A stretch of DNA of 6,977 nt. It comes from JAQVOO01 sp964524755. GTDB lineage: Bacteria > Spirochaetota > Spirochaetia > Sphaerochaetales > Sphaerochaetaceae. The notes beneath the pieces were generated by a model that saw only the letters and a program-made list of their open reading frames with translations, was not told the DNA's origin and did not search any database. Both the position numbers and the translations under genes were made by a program. The stretch spans positions 1 through 6,977 of the forward strand of contig CAZGDR010000067.1 of assembly GCA_964524755.1 (NCBI GenBank), given 5' to 3'. Below, piece after piece: positions 6,035 through 6,977 of this stretch (the stretch's first letter is position 1; each line of letters opens with the position of its first letter).

Positions 6035-6844
6035 CTACAAAAACATGTCTGTAACAATATCTTGATTAAAGATGACGAAATCTGCAACAAAACTAGGTGC
6101 AATTTCCCCCTTTCTAGCAACGAATCTCACAATACGGGCAGGGTTAATCGACATCATCCGCACTCCATCCTCTAAAGGTATACCAACATCTTTGTGCATC
6201 GTTTGAATTAATTGATCACCTGCGGCAAAGGCGCTTCGATCGGGAAGTTTCGCCACACCATCTTCCACTATGGTCGTTTGACTAGAGTCGAGCCCTCCGC
6301 GTAAGAATTCATCCTCTCCTAAACCAGCCGCGCCAAGGGAATCTGAAATCAAACACATATGAGCCGTCCCTTTAACTTTGTGAATCAGTTTCAAAAGAGA
6401 GATGGGTCGAGGATCTTGTGCTCCCCGTTGCGCCATTGAAAAGTAGGGATCCTCAAGATGCATGCCTGAAAAGCTGGGCATAGGGGGAGCAAAAGAAGCT
6501 TCCGTGTAGGCTTCTAGGCTTCGATTAACATTGTCCATGGTACCGGTCAAAGTGGTTGGCATAAGAGAGGTTGTACCATGTGAAAGGTGTTTGCGAGCAG
6601 TTGTTATGACCGCTTCAGGAGTTCCGTACATGGAGTCTGCGTCACCTGCCCCATGCAGGTGTAATTCAATAAAACTTGGGGCAATGTACCGAAATTTACA
6701 GCTAAAAATACTACAATTCTTCTCTACGGAACTTCTTCGTGGTGTTATTTTTAAGATTTTTTCGTCCTGGAGATGTGCCTCTCCATCAACTATCTGGTAT
6801 GGGGTAATGATAGAAGCATTTTGAATAGCCATTCTACTTGCCAT
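6035..6844 (-). CDS. nagA: NagA-family N-acetylglucosamine-6-phosphate deacetylase homologue, internally deleted
   Basis: NagA removes the acetyl group from GlcNAc-6-phosphate in the cytoplasm. This 269-residue protein shows the family features at both ends: IAPSFIELHLHGAGDAD with the HxH pair (H62, H64), HGTTSLMPTTLT (89-100), the metal glutamate in GMHLEDP (E131), GAQDPR (141-146), the active-site aspartate in LISDSLGAAG (D168), and the tail RMMSINPARIV...KGEIAPSFVADFVIFN. Family members are usually about 380-390 residues. The missing part falls after residue 146 (near base 6407), removing about 110-120 residues with the two later metal histidines (GHS/T and THLFNAM regions). A smaller gap seems present around 204-209, where a GSxxT segment is expected. 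Activity is therefore doubtful, yet the frame is open throughout. Start: the ATG at 6844 has GGAGA (6858-6854) 9 bases upstream; the ATG at 6832 and GTG at 6865 are alternatives. Decaying gene or minimal variant. Confidence 0.75.
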   Translation of the reverse strand: MASRMAIQNASIITPYQIVDGEAHLQDEKILKITPRRSSVEKNCSIFSCKFRYIAPSFIELHLHGAGDADSMYGTPEAVITTARKHLSHGTTSLMPTTLTGTMDNVNRSLEAYTEASFAPPMPSFSGMHLEDPYFSMAQRGAQDPRPISLLKLIHKVKGTAHMCLISDSLGAAGLGEDEFLRGGLDSSQTTIVEDGVAKLPDRSAFAAGDQLIQTMHKDVGIPLEDGVRMMSINPARIVRFVARKGEIAPSFVADFVIFNQDIVTDMFL

Positions 6845-6858
6845 GCTTGAAATTCTCC
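6845..6858 (-). promoter_or_regulatory. Ribosome binding site supporting the NagA-like start at 6844
   Basis: GGAGA (6858-6854) lies 9 bases before the ATG at 6844. The ATG four codons further in (6832), which would give the more family-like MAIQNASI start, has no comparable site, and neither does the GTG at 6865. Confidence 0.45.
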
Positions 6859-6920
6859 ATAACACGATACAATAACATAGAATGGTTATAAATAGTAGCG
6901 ATATATTTTTTACTGCGCGA

Positions 6921-6977
6921 CTACCGCAATCTTACCGAATTGATAAATTCAACAATCTTGGTTACAGCTTTTTCAAT
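6921..6977 (-). CDS. C-terminal end of an unidentified upstream gene (partial)
   Basis: From the right window edge the minus strand reads 18 codons (IEKAVTKIVEFINSVRLR) and then TAG at 6923-6921. The other two minus-strand frames hit stops within the first five codons. The peptide looks like an amphipathic C-terminal helix, which supports real coding sequence, but it does not identify a family. The stop lies 76 bases before the NagA-like start. The gap between them shows no clear terminator and no convincing promoter, so the genes may belong to one transcript. Confidence 0.45.
   Translation of the reverse strand: MEKAVTKIVEFINSVRLR

Noticed and set aside
6873..6888. TAAC-N8-GTTA dyad upstream of the NagA-like gene as a second ROK operator
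   Set aside because: It shares only four outer bases per arm with the 4743-4760 palindrome, and the inner spacing is 8 rather than 10 bases, so it is not a convincing second copy.
6845..6920. Promoter or terminator between the right-edge gene and the NagA-like gene
   Set aside because: The region is AT-rich with several TATA-like strings, but no -35 and -10 pair with acceptable spacing and no hairpin with a T-run was found on the minus strand.
1..6977. CRISPR arrays, tRNA or rRNA genes, insertion sequences, phage or defence genes
   Set aside because: No regularly spaced repeats, no tRNA-like cloverleaf, no transposase or integrase coding sequence and no terminal repeats were seen. Nearly all of the window is accounted for by ordinary metabolic, transport and regulatory genes.

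Overview
The window reads as one catabolic and uptake locus with every gene on the minus strand, so transcription runs from high to low coordinates. Base composition is moderately AT-rich. The best taxonomic hint is the N-terminus of the solute-binding protein: a hydrophobic signal peptide ending in FAGGQTEGAA with no lipobox cysteine, a style common in spirochaetes such as Treponema and Sphaerochaeta. I therefore lean towards a Spirochaetota genome. This is an inference from one protein, not a proof.

Layout in transcription order. (1) The C-terminal 18 codons of an unidentified gene (6921-6977). (2) A NagA-family (N-acetylglucosamine-6-phosphate deacetylase) gene that is in frame but lacks roughly 110-120 residues from its centre (6035-6844). 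(3) A ROK-family repressor with a DNA-binding domain, a zinc motif and no kinase catalytic residue (4804-6000). (4) A 96-base control region with a good sigma-70-type promoter, a perfect 7-4-7 palindrome at the expected transcription start and a second imperfect dyad between -35 and -10. (5) A CUT1-type carbohydrate ABC importer: binding protein (3400-4707) and two permeases (2348-3313 and 1518-2351), with a strong hairpin in the gap between the binding protein and the first permease. (6) Two tandem amidohydrolase-fold proteins (767-1513 and 46-777) in overlapping frames. (7) The first 11 codons of a further gene at the left edge (1-33). No gene-free stretch exceeds 100 bases. No ATPase gene for the importer is present, which is common for CUT1 systems sharing an MsmK/UgpC-type ATPase.

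Proposed working model (inference): the ROK protein senses a sugar or sugar derivative and represses the downstream importer operon by binding near its start site. The importer brings in an oligosaccharide or modified sugar, and the cytoplasmic amidohydrolase-fold pair processes it. The two most unusual points are the amidohydrolase pair, in which one partner keeps all the usual metal ligands and the other has lost almost all of them (a likely pseudoenzyme partner), and the internally deleted NagA homologue, which is either a decaying gene or a minimal protein with a changed role. The substrate cannot be determined from sequence alone.
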